DNA from: Streptomyces bungoensis
GTDB taxonomy: Bacteria; Actinomycetota; Actinomycetes; Streptomycetales; Streptomycetaceae
Length of the DNA stretch: 64,000 nucleotides
Assembly (NCBI RefSeq): GCF_001514215.1
Contig: NZ_KQ948863.1
Location: forward strand, 1 to 64,000
Direction: 5' to 3'
The notes beneath the pieces were generated by a model. The model had not been told where the DNA came from and did not search any database. It was given only the letters and a program-made list of their open reading frames with translations. This document shows positions 28,901 to 35,340 of this stretch, in pieces. Numbering within the stretch: the stretch's first letter is position 1; the number at the start of each line of letters is the position of its first letter. The translations under genes and the position numbers were made by a program.

Positions 28901-30689
28901 GCTGGCGCCGGTGCCCCCGGCGACGCTGCCCGCGCTGATCGAGGCCGCGATCGACCGCCGGGCCGACCGCACCGCCCTCGACACGGGCGAGTCGCGGCTG
29001 ACCTTCGCCGAGGCGGAGGCGCGCGCCAACCGGCTGGCACACCACCTCGTCGCACGCGGGGCCGGGCCCGGCGACCTCGTCGCGCTGGTCCTGCCGCGCT
29101 CGGCGGACATGGTCCTCGCCCAGCTCGCCGTCGCCAAGGCGGGCGCCGCCTTCCTCCCGGTGGACCCCGGCTATCCGGCCGAGCGGGTCGCGCTGATGCT
29201 GCGCGACGCGGACCCCGCCGTCACCCTCACCGCCGAGGAGGTCGCCGGCCTGCTCACCGCGCCGCCCGACGGCACACCCGGCCACCGGCCCACCGACGCC
29301 GACCGGATCCGCCCGCTCCACCTCGACGACCCGGCGTACGTCATCTACACCTCCGGCTCCACCGGAACCCCCAAGGGCGTCGTCGTCACCCACCGCGGGC
29401 TGGCCGGCTTCGCCGCCGCCGAGGCCGCGCACTACCAGGTCCGCCCCGGGGACCGCGTCCTGGCCTTCGCCACACCCAGCTTCGACGCCTCCGTACTGGA
29501 GCTGTGCATGGCGTGGCCGAGCGGCGCGGCCCTCGTCGTGCCGCCGCCCGGCCCGCTGCTCGGCGCCGAACTGGCCGGCTTCCTGCGCACCGCGCGCATC
29601 ACGCACACCCTGCTGCCGCCCGCCGCGCTCGCCACCCTCCCGCCGGACACCCCCGGCACCCTGCCGGACCTGCGCACCCTGGTGGTCGGCGCGGACGCCT
29701 GCCGGGCCGAACTGGCCGCCCGGTGGGCACCGCACCACCGCATGGTCAACTCCTACGGGCCCACCGAGGCGACCGTCGTCGCCACCTGGTCCGACCCGCT
29801 GGAGCCGGACGGCGGCGCGCCGCCCATCGGCCGCGCGCTGCCCGCCACCCGCATCTACGTCCTCGACGCGCGCCTGCGCCCCGTCCCCGACGGCGTGCCC
29901 GGCGAACTGTGGCTCGCCGGCCCGGCGCTGGCCCGCGGCTACCTGGGCCGCCCCGGCCTGACGGCGACCCGCTTCACCGCCGACCCGTTCGGACCGCCCG
30001 GCACCCGCATGTACCGCACCGGCGACCTCGTCCGGCGCGACGCCCGCGGCGAACTGCACTACCTCGGGCGCACCGACCACCAGCTCAAGCTGCGCGGCCA
30101 CCGCATCGAGGCCGGCGAGGTCGAGGCGACCCTGGTGCGCCACCCGGCCGTACTGGACGCCGTGGTGAGCGTGCGGGAGGACGAGCCGGGGCTGCCGCGC
30201 CTGGTGGCCCACCTGCTCGTCGCGCCCGGTGCCGAGCCGCCCGCCTCCGCGGAGCTGCGGGCCCTCGCCGCCCGGACCCTGCCCGGCCCCATGGTGCCCT
30301 CGGCGTTCGTGACGCTGGACCGCTTCCCGCTCACGGAGAACGGCAAGACCGACCGCGCCGCGCTGCCCGCGCCCGGCCCCGAGACGCAGGAGCCGGCCGC
30401 CGGGCACGTGCCGCCCCGCACCGCCACCGAGGAGGCCGTCGCCGCCCTGTGGGAGGAGGCCCTGGAGACCACCGTGGGCGCCGAGGACGACTTCTTCGAC
30501 CTGGGCGGCGACTCCCTGCGCGCCCTGCGGATCGCCTCCCGCGCCAACGACCTCTTCGGCGTGACCCTCACGCCCCGCGACGTCCTGGTCAACCGCACCG
30601 TCGCCGCCCTGGCGGACCTGGTGGAGGAACAGGTGCTGAGCGAACTCGAAGACGCCGCACGCGGCGACAGCGACCACGAAGAACGGTGA
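12126..30689 (+). CDS. NRPS A, five modules (A-T, three C-A-T-E, C-A-T)
   Basis: A 6187-aa peptide synthetase that builds residues 1-5. Approximate domains: A1 30-520, T1 530-600 (Ser556); C2 612-1050, A2 1075-1570, T2 (Ser1609), E2 1665-2115; C3 2120-2560, A3 2580-3080, T3 (Ser3115), E3 3165-3625; C4 3635-4075, A4 4090-4590, T4 (Ser4632), E4 4685-5135; C5 5140-5580, A5 5595-6090, T5 (Ser6130). Every T domain has LGGDS and every A domain the TSGSTG and YGPTE cores. It starts directly with A1, so residue 1 keeps a free amine. The ATG at 12126 follows AAGGAC. The C-terminus after T5 is helical and acidic (EEQVLSELEDAARGDSDHEE), a plausible docking tail for the basic N-terminus of the next protein, which starts 13 nt downstream. 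Confidence 0.96.
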   Translation: MTDLHAQQPAAPASAPAGTAPPARAEDATRHVPLGDLFTRWVTLDPHAPAVTDGRRTWTYGELARRAARLAAHLVASGAGPERTVALVLPRSMELIAAELAVALAGAAFLPVDPGYPAERRALMLADAAPAVVLDDPDRVRALLDTGDREPYPSGSRVLPDHAAYVIYTSGSTGTPKGVTVTHRGIGGFAAAAAERYAAGPGDRVLQFSSPSFDASVLELCVSVLSGALLVVPPDGPWLGDELAAVLDEHRITHALIPPAALATLPDPAATGGAPHLRTLIVGAEACPAALVDRWAPGRRMINSYGPTEATVVATWTGPLTAGTGTPAIGGPLPGTEAHVLDAAMCPVPTGTDGELYVGGDGLARGYLGRPGLTATRFVAHPFGPPGARLYRTGDRVRRRTDGQLEFLGRADRQVKVRGFRIEPGEIETALTRDPGVREAVVVVRDEEPARGRLVGYVTPADPARRPEPARLRAALAAVLPAHMVPSALVVLDAIPLTPQHKTDLRALPAPGGAPAEEHVEPRTDAERTLAGIWADVLGTGTVGVTDDFFDLGGDSILAARTLTRIRETLGVRLSLRDVFTARTVAALAPLTAEPSAAAPPDPIPSAPQGEPVPLSSAQRRLWFLDDLAGGGAEYNTGVALRLRGPLDTPALRRALERLAARHDSLRTTFATVDGQGVQLVAAEAVLPLRTADAGHLPDDRRDDAVERLLTEELRRPHDLATGPLTRALLVRRAPEDHVLLLAQHHIVTDGWSVGVLTRDLAALYRAEACGEPDGLPRPGVQYPDFALWERARRTGDADADDLGYWKRHLAGMPQLELPTDRPRPAVRTTAGAAHRHDLPEPLVNRLRRLAQGRGTTVFTLFAGAAAVLFSRYSGQRDVAFGTVTTGRDRRELEDVTGFFANTVVLRGEVDDAVTVDRFVESMRATVLDAFAHDGVPFDRVVEELAPPRDPSRTPLVQALVVQQTAPDRPPAAAGVRIEEHPLPRPAARFDLVLEFAPRADGGCELTVEYNTDLYDATTAARMSRQLHRLLEGMADGPHRTLAELPLLSDDERRTLLDSWNPPAPAGDRADGTTLPALFEAQVRRTPDRTAVTCGATRLDYAALNRRANRLARLLTTHGAGPESLVALCLPRSADLLPMLWAVLKSGAGYLPVDPGYPAERIRYMLADAAPALVVATRETAHALPDDCEPLLLEDTEPSGDGEADLTDADRIRPLHPSHPAYVIYTSGSTGRPKGVVVTHRSVAALAAWAGETFGARGLAHVVASTSLNFDVSVFELLCPLTAGGGVEVVADLPSLADAPGPREVGLLSGVPSVLSRMLGAGGAVEAGTVVLAGEALPARTVRDIADAMPSAQVANLYGPTEATVYATAWFADGTVPDQAPPIGRPVARTRAYVLDRLLRPQPPGVTGELYLGGGGLARGYLRRPGLTAARFVADPFGAPGDRMYRTGDLVRWSADGRLEYLGRIDQQVKVRGFRIELGEVEEALRHCTGVTEAAATVRDGDGHRRLAGYVVPAPGARVDPEAVRRELGRTLPDYMVPAAVVVLPALPLNANGKLDRGRLPEPAPAGTAARHVAPRTATERTLAAIWADVLHVERVGADDNFFALGGDSILSIQVVAQARQAGLTITSRDVYRHQTVAALARRADEAGSRRPAAAPAPAEATGSAPPTPIQHWLFDHAAERAGHFGQTLSVELRAGVDARALEAALDDVITHHDALRSRFLPDGEGVRWLIDGPAARFRLGHHTGPDTDTPHLGPHDLRHGPLLRAVLHDRGPGRPPVLHLAVHHLVVDGVSWRLLLEDLDLAYRARRAGGDGAAALPRKSSPLRQWAERLAAHAAAGGFDDEKEYWTRATAGARAALPADRTGTNTYASQRAVTVRLGPHDTEALLRTLPETYRTQANDVLLAALGRVLCGWTGHDRVLVDVEGHGREDLFADVDTSRTVGWFTTRHPVALAVPPEADWDAVLKQVKEQLRAVPRHGLGHGLLTPPGRDDAPLPATPAQISFNYLGRFGLAGTSEGLYGGLFRPLELDADPSAARPHALEVVGRLDGDGLEFTWFYSDQLHRRDSVEDLAGRFADALSGLARHASRPGAAGRTPSDFPLARLDQAHVDRIAGEAPADVEDVHPLTPTQAGMLFHRLSQDDRGVYFQQLTFVLDGVADPAVLADAWQRVTDRTPVLRARVVWQDVPEPLLVVQRRAAVPVERLDWRGLSDAERDERLRALLDQDRARGVDLTRAPLQRLVLARVSDRAVRVVWSFDHLILDGWSLFQVLSDVFARHAGLTGAAHAPLPDRRPFRDYVAWLRDRADRAEAERHWQTRLDGLDETTALPFDREPRETHRAESTRAVRVTVPETTTRALRSLARTAGLTMNTLVQGAWAVLLGRQAATGEVVFGTTVSGRPPELPGADAMTGLFIATLPTRVTVPRDEPLLTWLARLQQEQSEDRRHDHVPLHRMKAFTRLPERAALFDSIVVFENYPVDDSLAAAHGLRLTGLDGIETTNYPLSLVAYPGTELALRLGYDPDLFDAATVERMAEYLTVLLEGLAVAPGSTPARLPLLTAARREQVLHTWNDTATGTPAATTADLFAARVRRTPDAVALLAGDERLTYRELDDRAAALAARLAARGVRPEVPVGVLMDRSACLVVTQVALARLGGVYVPLDGRAPRERLRTMLVEAGADLLLTDGAWEETATVLLPQGHVLRPDDDGAAAAEPAADSRVHPDNVQYLMFTSGSTGTPKGVAVRQRDVAALALDRAFTGHDRVLVHSPHAFDASTYELWVPLLRGGTAVLAPPGDLEAAAVRHAITEQGVSCLFLTVGLFRLLAQEDPACLSGAREVWTGGEAVPGSAVRRVLDACPGLTVVDVYGPTETTTFATRRVFRAGDALPATLPIGRPLDDTRVYVLDGALQPQPPGIPGELYLAGAGLARGYTGRPGATAARYPADPFGPPGGRMYRTGDIVRWSADGELHFVGRADDQIKIRGFRVEPAEIEARITAHPAIAEAVVSVSRHAGRKRLVAHLVPAPGAAVPPAAELRDRLSGGLPDYMVPAAFVTVAELPLTANGKVDRRRLPEPDLSTAADTAYRAPHTEAERVLAGIWAELLGVERVGADDNFFVLGGDSIVSIQVVSRARTAGLALTPRDLFRHPTLAALATASTGAAATVAGTGPVTGEAGLTPIQHWFLDAEPPRPAYFNQSVLVETAGDVDSGALAAALAALWAHHDALRARFTRAADGTWHQEIAAPDTEAPRLLDVHDLSALDAEAAAQAEDHLSQEAHTGFRLDTGPLITARLFTRADRAARLLLAAHHLIVDGVSWRVLLEDLETAYRQARAGEPIRLPQRTTSARAWVRRLTRRTRQGDFAAQRAHWEAVSRHCAEPLPVDLDGGNTAADLRAVTVRMDRRRTDDLLRRVPGVYRTRIDDVLLTALGRVLADWTGRATVAVGLEGHGREDQLFDDLDLSRTVGWFTSLFPVALELPDGDWGTALKSVKEQLRAVPDRGVGYGALRHLAGDETLAAAPLPGISFNYLGRFDWSADGGALVGSVPGGLGGAEDPGAPRPHLLDVVARVEGDELEITWHYSGGRHREETVAALAAGMRRALEEIVAHCAAPDAGGRTPSDFPLARLDQSAVDRIAGDGRTVEDVYPLTPMQAGMLFHSLMDSRARTYVNQVQVVLHGVTDPHALAEAWQHTADANPILRTRLVWQETAEPLQVVERRAAVPVTHHDWAGRPAGQCARDMESLLDADRRAGIDLGAAPLTRLALIRLAPDRVRMVWTFHHVLLDGWSAAQVFDEVCERYAALTAGRRPQVPGRAPFADYLRWLAAQDTGRAERYWRDTLAGFAAPTALPRDRRPAEAHRTSSSGTVRVALGQEVSARLKETAQQAGLTVNTMLQGAWGLLLRHYGGGDDVVFGTTVSGRPAELPGVTSMVGLFINTVPTRLRIDGGRPLLQWLREVQAAQSEARGHDFVSLAQVQAWSEVPGGTNLFDSIVVFENYPFDAGALARHGLAVEQERDLEPTNYPLSVVVAPGDDVTVSLDYDPAAFDAATVEGLGAGLRTLLAAMADGTDHRLADLPVLAPDDGRRLLDRLAGPVARPPHRTLPDAFAAQAARTPDAPAVTAGAEHLTYRQLDERANRLARLLIDAGAGPERFVALALPRTADLIVALLAVLKSGAAYLPVDPGHPAERIAFLFDDVRPDAVITCAETSGRLPDGPYTRIALDDAACAGRLAAASAAQVGDGERRGTLLPDHPAYVIHTSGSTGRPKGVVVSHASVAALADWAAAEFTGRGLAHVVASTSLNFDVSVFEIVSPLLAGGHVELVRDVLALAERPGPWRAGLLSAVPSALGRLLAEDTVRVTADTVVLAGEALPARAVREVHAAIPGCRVMNIYGPTEATVYATAFTCDPADPDRDPPIGRPVGGARAYVLDARLRPVPVGAPGELYLAGTGVARGYLNRPGLTASRFLADPFGPPGGRMYRTGDLVRWTADGDLLYLGRTDDQVKVRGFRIELGEVEAALAGHPRVAAAAARVVEHDGHKRLVGYAVPRGGDTPAPADLRAFLARTLPDHLVPAVVVPLERLPLGATGKLDRRALPAPVWSAPAAEGTRPPRTDGERTLAAIWSEVLGVADVGATDNYFALGGDSILGIQIVSAARRAGLALTPRHLFQHQTVAELAAAVEEVPAATADAEQGPVLGDVPLTPVQHWLFDTLAGDPARLTQAMSFELAPDTDVTLLRAALAAVLEQHDALRMRYEQDGEGRRRQYGTAPGAAPHLEVHDAPEEPAAVAAELCAGFDLERGPLFKAAVCRPEGHHRPPVLVLAAHHLVVDAVSWRVLLEDLDAAHRALRAGATPDLGARTTSFRTWARRLAAYTADGGFDDELAHWSGLRPTALPTDLAGGNAGADEETVTVSLGEEDTRRLLQEVPDAYRTRVNDVLLCAVGRVLARWTGEDRVVLALEGHGREDLFADVDLARTVGWFTTMFPVGLDVPRGADLGTALKTVKENLRAVPRGGVGYGALRHLHPRAGRDLPGLPQVGFNYLGQQDRTAAADGLLRAPRGGLTGGMDPSAQRPHLIDVLGQVTGGRMEFTWSYSRRVHRHDTVARLARETAEELREIVRHCAEPGAGGRTPSDFPLAALDQAAVDRLAGDGRDVTDVYPLTPTQTGMVVHGMDEPGEGLYVEQITFVADGVREPRLLAAAWQHVVDRTPVLRTAVALGEVPVPLQTVHRHVTLPVTELDWSGLDPARRDTALERLLDEDRARGIALDRPPLLRVTLIRLGPDEVRVVWTFHHVLLDGWSVFHVLSDVMAAHAALAAGSEPELPRRRPFADYAAWLAGRDAAAAEEHWKTALAGYAAPTALPYDRRPAPGAAARSGTWLSRRLGADGTARLTDFARRHRLTLNTLVQGAWALLLARAGGEREVCFGTTVSGRPADLPGADTITGLFITTLPARITVDESTPCAAWLRELQAARAEDRRFDHVPLTDLHQWSELPPGTALFDSLLVFENYPVGDATAGAHGVRIRDLDAREATNYPLTVVISPGDELSVELGYDPRYFDEATAEALAARLTHTLTALAASGDRAPLHTVDVLPPAERHRLLHGPARPQLAPVPPATLPALIEAAIDRRADRTALDTGESRLTFAEAEARANRLAHHLVARGAGPGDLVALVLPRSADMVLAQLAVAKAGAAFLPVDPGYPAERVALMLRDADPAVTLTAEEVAGLLTAPPDGTPGHRPTDADRIRPLHLDDPAYVIYTSGSTGTPKGVVVTHRGLAGFAAAEAAHYQVRPGDRVLAFATPSFDASVLELCMAWPSGAALVVPPPGPLLGAELAGFLRTARITHTLLPPAALATLPPDTPGTLPDLRTLVVGADACRAELAARWAPHHRMVNSYGPTEATVVATWSDPLEPDGGAPPIGRALPATRIYVLDARLRPVPDGVPGELWLAGPALARGYLGRPGLTATRFTADPFGPPGTRMYRTGDLVRRDARGELHYLGRTDHQLKLRGHRIEAGEVEATLVRHPAVLDAVVSVREDEPGLPRLVAHLLVAPGAEPPASAELRALAARTLPGPMVPSAFVTLDRFPLTENGKTDRAALPAPGPETQEPAAGHVPPRTATEEAVAALWEEALETTVGAEDDFFDLGGDSLRALRIASRANDLFGVTLTPRDVLVNRTVAALADLVEEQVLSELEDAARGDSDHEER
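13951..18471 (+). other. module 2: C2-A2-T2-E2
   Basis: C2 is of LCL type (SSAQRRLWFL start; HHIVTDG at residues 745-751), fitting the L-residue from module 1. The A2 pocket reads DVFSVALVYK, which I cannot assign; a small or aliphatic side chain is likely. E2 has HHLVVDG (His1784) and EGHGRE, so it looks active: residue 2 is D. Confidence 0.75.
18472..23010 (+). other. module 3: C3-A3-T3-E3
   Basis: C3 is of DCL type (LTPTQAGMLFH), as required after E2. Its catalytic motif is DHLILDG, with Asp2256 in place of the first His; the second, catalytic His2257 is kept. The A3 pocket reads DAYFWGVTFK, close to Ile/Val codes such as DAFFYGITFK. E3 has HHLIVDG (His3300), so residue 3 is D-Ile/allo-Ile or D-Val. 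Confidence 0.75.
23011..27540 (+). other. module 4: C4-A4-T4-E4
   Basis: C4 is DCL (LTPMQAGMLFH; HHVLLDG at His3769). The A4 pocket is DVFSVAIVYK, one position different from A2, so residues 2 and 4 are probably the same or closely similar. E4 has HHLVVDA (His4811) and EGHGRE. Ala in the Gly position occurs in active epimerases. Residue 4 is D. Confidence 0.75.
27541..30686 (+). other. module 5: C5-A5-T5
   Basis: C5 is DCL (LTPTQTGMVVHG; HHVLLDG at His5277). The A5 pocket is DALLVGSVVK, one position different from A1 and A10. There is no E domain, so residue 5 is L and must pass to the LCL-type C6 of the second protein. Confidence 0.75.
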
Positions 30690-30702
30690 GGACCGGACGA
30701 CC

Positions 30703-33700
30703 ATGACGTCTTCGAAGCGAAACCGCGCCGAGGCCCTGCCCCAGGACCTCCAGGAAGTGCTCCGCCGCCGGCTCGCCGGACGCGCCGCCGGCACCCCCGC
30801 CGCCGCCCGGCAGGCGATCCCGCGGGCGGACCGCACCCGGCCGCTGCCCCTGTCCTTCGCCCAGCAGCGCCTGTGGTTCCTCGACCGGCTGCGCCCCGGC
30901 GACGCCCGCTACAACAGCGCGGTCGCGCTGCGTCTCACCGGGCCCCTCGACCACACCGCCCTGTCCGGCGCGCTGGAGCACGTGGTCGGGCGGCACGAGG
31001 CCCTGCGCACCACGTTCCAGGAGACCGACGGCAGACCCGTGCAGATCGTCCATCCCGCCGGGCCGGTCCCGCTGCCCGTGCGGGACCTGACGGCTCCCGG
31101 CGAGCAGCCGGCCGACCTGGACGCCGTACTGCCGGCCGAGTACGAGCGCCCCTTCGACCTGCGGACCGGGCCGCTGCTGCGCGCCCTGCTGCTGCGGGAG
31201 GCGCCCGACGCGCACGTCCTGCTGCTGACGGCCCATCACATCGTCACAGACGGCTGGTCGATGGGCGTGCTGCTGCAGGAGCTGTGCGCCGCCTACGACG
31301 CCCTCGCCCGGGGCGCCCGGCCCGCGTCGGAGCCGGTGGCCACGCAGTACCCGGACTTCGCCGTCTGGCAGCGCGAGCACCTGTCCGGGGCCCGGCTGGA
31401 GCGTGAACTGGCGCACTGGAAGGAGCGGTTGACGGGCGCGGTGGCGCCCGAACTGCCGCTGGACCGGCCGCGCCGCGGCGAGGAGTCCGGCGCGGGCGCG
31501 GTGCACACCTTCACCGTCCCGGCGGACACCACGGCCCGGCTGAAGCACCTCGCGGCCGGTCAGCACACCACGCTGTTCACCGCCCTGGTCGCCGCCTGCC
31601 AGGCCCTGCTGGCCCGCTGGTCCGGGCAGGACGACATCACCGTCGGCTCGCTGACCCCCGGCCGCGGCCGTACCGACCTGGAACAGGCCGTCGGCTTCTT
31701 CGTCAACACCGTCGCGCTGCGCACCCGCGTCGAGACCGGCGGTTCCTTCCGCGAGCTGCTCACCGCCGCCGCCGACACCGTCAACGACGCCTTCGCGCAC
31801 GGCGACACGCCGTTCGAACGGCTGGTGGAGGCCGTCGGCGCGACCCGGGAGCCGGGCCGCAACCCCCTGTTCGACGTGATGGTCCTGCTGCACCCCGCGC
31901 CGCCCGCCGCACCCGACCCGCACGGCCTGGCCACCGCCCCGGTCACCGTGCCCCGGAGGGCTGCCGCGTTCGACCTGAGCGTGGAGTTCGTCCCGGACGG
32001 GGACGGGCTGACCGGCCTGCTGGAGTACCGCACCGACCTGTTCGACCCGGCCACCGCCGAGCGCATGGCGGACCAGCTGCTGCGCACGCTGGACGGCGCC
32101 GCCGCCGAACCCGACCGGCCGCTCGGCGCCCTGCCCCTGCTCTCGCCCCGGCAGACGCGGCAGGTGACGCGGGACTGGAACGCGACCGCGCGCCCCGTAC
32201 CCGAGGAGACCCTGCCCGAGCTGTTCGCGCGGCAGACCGCCCGCACCCCGCACGCCACCGCCCTGGTCACCGGGGACGTGACCCTGGACTACGCGGCACT
32301 CGACGCCCGCGCCGACCGCCTGGCCCGCCACCTAGTGGAGCGCGGCGCGGGCCCCGAGCGGCTGGTCGCGCTCCGCCTGCCGCGCACCGCCGACATGATC
32401 GTGGCGATCCTCGCCGTCTGGAAGTCGGGCGCCGGCTACCTGCCCCTGGACCCCGCGCTGCCCGAGGACCGGGTGCGGTTCCTGCTGGACGACGCGCGGC
32501 CCGCGCTCGTCCTGGACGAGGCCGCGCTGCGGGACGTACCCGACACCGCTCCCGACACGCCCTCCTGCTGCCTCGCCCCGCCGCATCCCGACACCACCGC
32601 CTACGTCATCTACACCTCCGGCTCCACCGGCCGCCCCAAGGGCGTGGCCGTGGCCCACCGCTCCCTGGCGAACCTCCTGGCGAGCCACCGCGAGGGCTTC
32701 GTCGCCGAGGCGGGCGGCGGGCCCCTTCGGGTGGCCCTGACGGCGTCGTTCTCCTTCGACACCTCCCTGGAGGGCGTGCTGCTGATGGCCGACGGCCACC
32801 CGCTGCACCTCGTCGACGAGACGACCCGGCTGGACGCCGCCGCACTGGTCGAGTACGTCGTCGAGCACCGCGTCGACTTCCTCGACCTGACCCCCACCTA
32901 CCTGCGCCAGCTGCTGCCCGCCGGGCTCCTCACCGACCCCCGCCACCACCCCCGGGTGCTGATGCTCGGCGGCGAGGCCGTCGGACCGGGCCTGTGGCGG
33001 GAGCTGGCCGGGCACGCGGACGTGGCCGCGTACAACTTCTACGGGCCCACCGAGTGCACGGTCGACGCGCTGGCCTGCCGCATCGAGGGCGACGGCCGCC
33101 CGACCGTGGGCCGGCCGCTGGCCAACGTGCGCGCCTACGTCCTCGACGACCGGCTGCGGCCCGTGCCGCCCGGTGTGGGCGGCGAGCTGTACCTGGCCGG
33201 CGTGCAACTGGCGCGCGGCTACGCGGGCCGGCCGGGGCTCACCGCCGCACGGTTCCTGCCCGACCCGTTCGGCCCGCCCGGCGCCCGCATGTACCGCACC
33301 GGCGACCTGGCCCGCTGGACCGGCGACGGCCGCCTGGACTACCTGGGGCGCGCCGACGACCAGGTCAAGGTGCGCGGCCACCGCATCGAGCCCGGCGAGG
33401 TGGAGGCGGCCCTGACGGACCTGCCCGGGGTGGCGGCCGCCGCGGTCGTCGCCGTCGCCGATCCGCACGGCCACACCCGGCTGGCCGCCTACCTCGTCCC
33501 CGCCGACCGCGGCACGCGGCTCGTCGCGGGCGAGGTGCGGGCGGCCTGCCGGCGCGTGCTGCCCGACCACATGGTGCCGTCCTCCTTCACCGTCCTGGAC
33601 GCCCTGCCGACGACCGTCAGCGGCAAGGTCGACCGGCGGGCCCTGCCCGCACCCGACCTCGACGGCGGCGAGCGCGAGAGGGAGTTCGTCGCCCCGCGCA

Positions 33701-35340
33701 CTGCCGAGGAGGAGACCCTCGCCCGGATCTGGGCGGAGGTGCTGGGCGCGCGCCGGGTCGGCGTGACGGACAACTTCTTCGAGCTGGGCGGCGACTCCAT
33801 CCTCAGCATCCAGGCCGTCTCCCGCGCCCGCGCGGCCGGCCTGCACCTGACCTCGCGGGACGTCTTCCGCCACCAGACCGTCGCCGACCTCGCCGCCGCC
33901 GCGTCGGCGCGCACCGCCGCCGTGCCCGCGCCCCGGCGGCCGCGCGAGGAGGGCCCGGCGCCGCTGACACCGATCCAGGAGTGGTTCTTCGCCGCGCACG
34001 GCCCGCTGCGCCACTTCACCATGTCGATGCTGCTGGACCTGCCGCGCGACCTGGACGAGCGGGCCCTGGAGCGCGCCCTGGAGGCACTGGCCGCCCGGCA
34101 TCCCGCGCTGCGCACCCGTTTCGCGCGCTCGGGGGACACCTGGCGCCAGCACCCCGGCGAGGGCCCCGGCACCGGCCTGCTCGCCCGCCACGACCTGTCC
34201 CGCACCGCCGACCCGGCGGCCGCCCGCGAGGAGGCCGCCGAGACCGCCCGCGCCGCCCTCGACCCGGAGACCGGCACCCTGCTGCGCGCGGCCCTGCTGA
34301 CCTGCCCCGGCGAGCGCCCCCAGCTGTTCCTGACCGCCCACCACCTGGCCGTGGACAGCGTCTCCTGGCGCATCCTCCTCGCCGACCTCGCCCAGGCCTA
34401 CCGGCAGGCGGCCCAGGGCGACCCGGTCGAACTGGAGCCCGTCGCCACGCCGTTCGCCGACTGGGCCGCGCACCTGTCCCGCCGGGTGCGCGCCGGCGAC
34501 CTCGACACCGACCTGGCGCACTGGACGGCCGAGGCCTCCGAGGCCCGCACCCCGCTGCCCGTGGACCGCCCCGGCACCCCGCTCGCCGGCTCGGTCCGCA
34601 CCCTGCGCACCCGCGTGGACCGCGCCACCACCGGCGCCCTCCTGCGCCAGGTGCCCGCGGTCTACCGGACGCAGGTCAACGACGTGCTGCTCAGCGCGCT
34701 GAGCCGGGTCCTCGCCGACTGGACGGGCACCGGACGGGCGACCGTCGCCCTGGAGGGCCACGGCCGCGAGGACGACACGCTCGACCTGTCCCGCACGGTG
34801 GGCTGGTTCACCACCCAGTACCCCGTCACCCTCACGCCCGCCGGGCCGTCCGGCGCGCCCGACTGGGGCGCCACCCTGAAGGCGGTGAAGGAACGCCTGC
34901 GGGCCGTACCCCGGCACGGCCTCGGCTACGAGGCCCTGGCCCGCCTCGGCTCACCCGACCCCGCCGCCCGCGCCCTGCGCGACCTCCCGCTGCCGCAGGT
35001 CTGCTTCAACTACCACGGCCAGTGGGAGGCCGGCGACGGGCGGGACTTCACCCCGGCGGGCGAGGTGCCCGGACGCGACGTCGCCGCCGGCGAACCGCTG
35101 GACCACCTGCTGGACGTCTCCGCCGTGGTCGCGGGCGGCGAACTGGAGATCACCTGGCACTACAGCGACCAGGTGCACGACGAGGACACCGTCCGCGCCC
35201 TCGCCGACGGCATGACCCGCGCGCTCACCGCGATCACCGAGCACTGCGCCCGCCCCGGCGCGGGCGGCCGCACCCCGTCCGACTTCCCGCTGGCCCGCCT
35301 CGACCAGGACCGCCTGGACCGGCTCGCCGGCGACGGACGG
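30703..35340 (+). other. module 6: C6-A6-T6-E6
   Basis: C6 is LCL (SFAQQRLWFL; HHIVTDG at His178), fitting an L-residue received from module 5 across the protein boundary. The A6 pocket is DTEDMGFVDK. Asp at 278 and 331 suggests a polar, perhaps basic or amide side chain, unassigned. E6 has HHLAVDS (His1213) and EGHGRE. Residue 6 is D. Confidence 0.7.

Noticed and set aside
12753..30836. A 6027-aa open frame on the minus strand opposite NRPS A
   Set aside because: Its translation is low-complexity Gly/Val/Arg/Gln text without domains. It is the usual shadow frame of a very GC-rich gene; the plus strand has clear NRPS motifs throughout.
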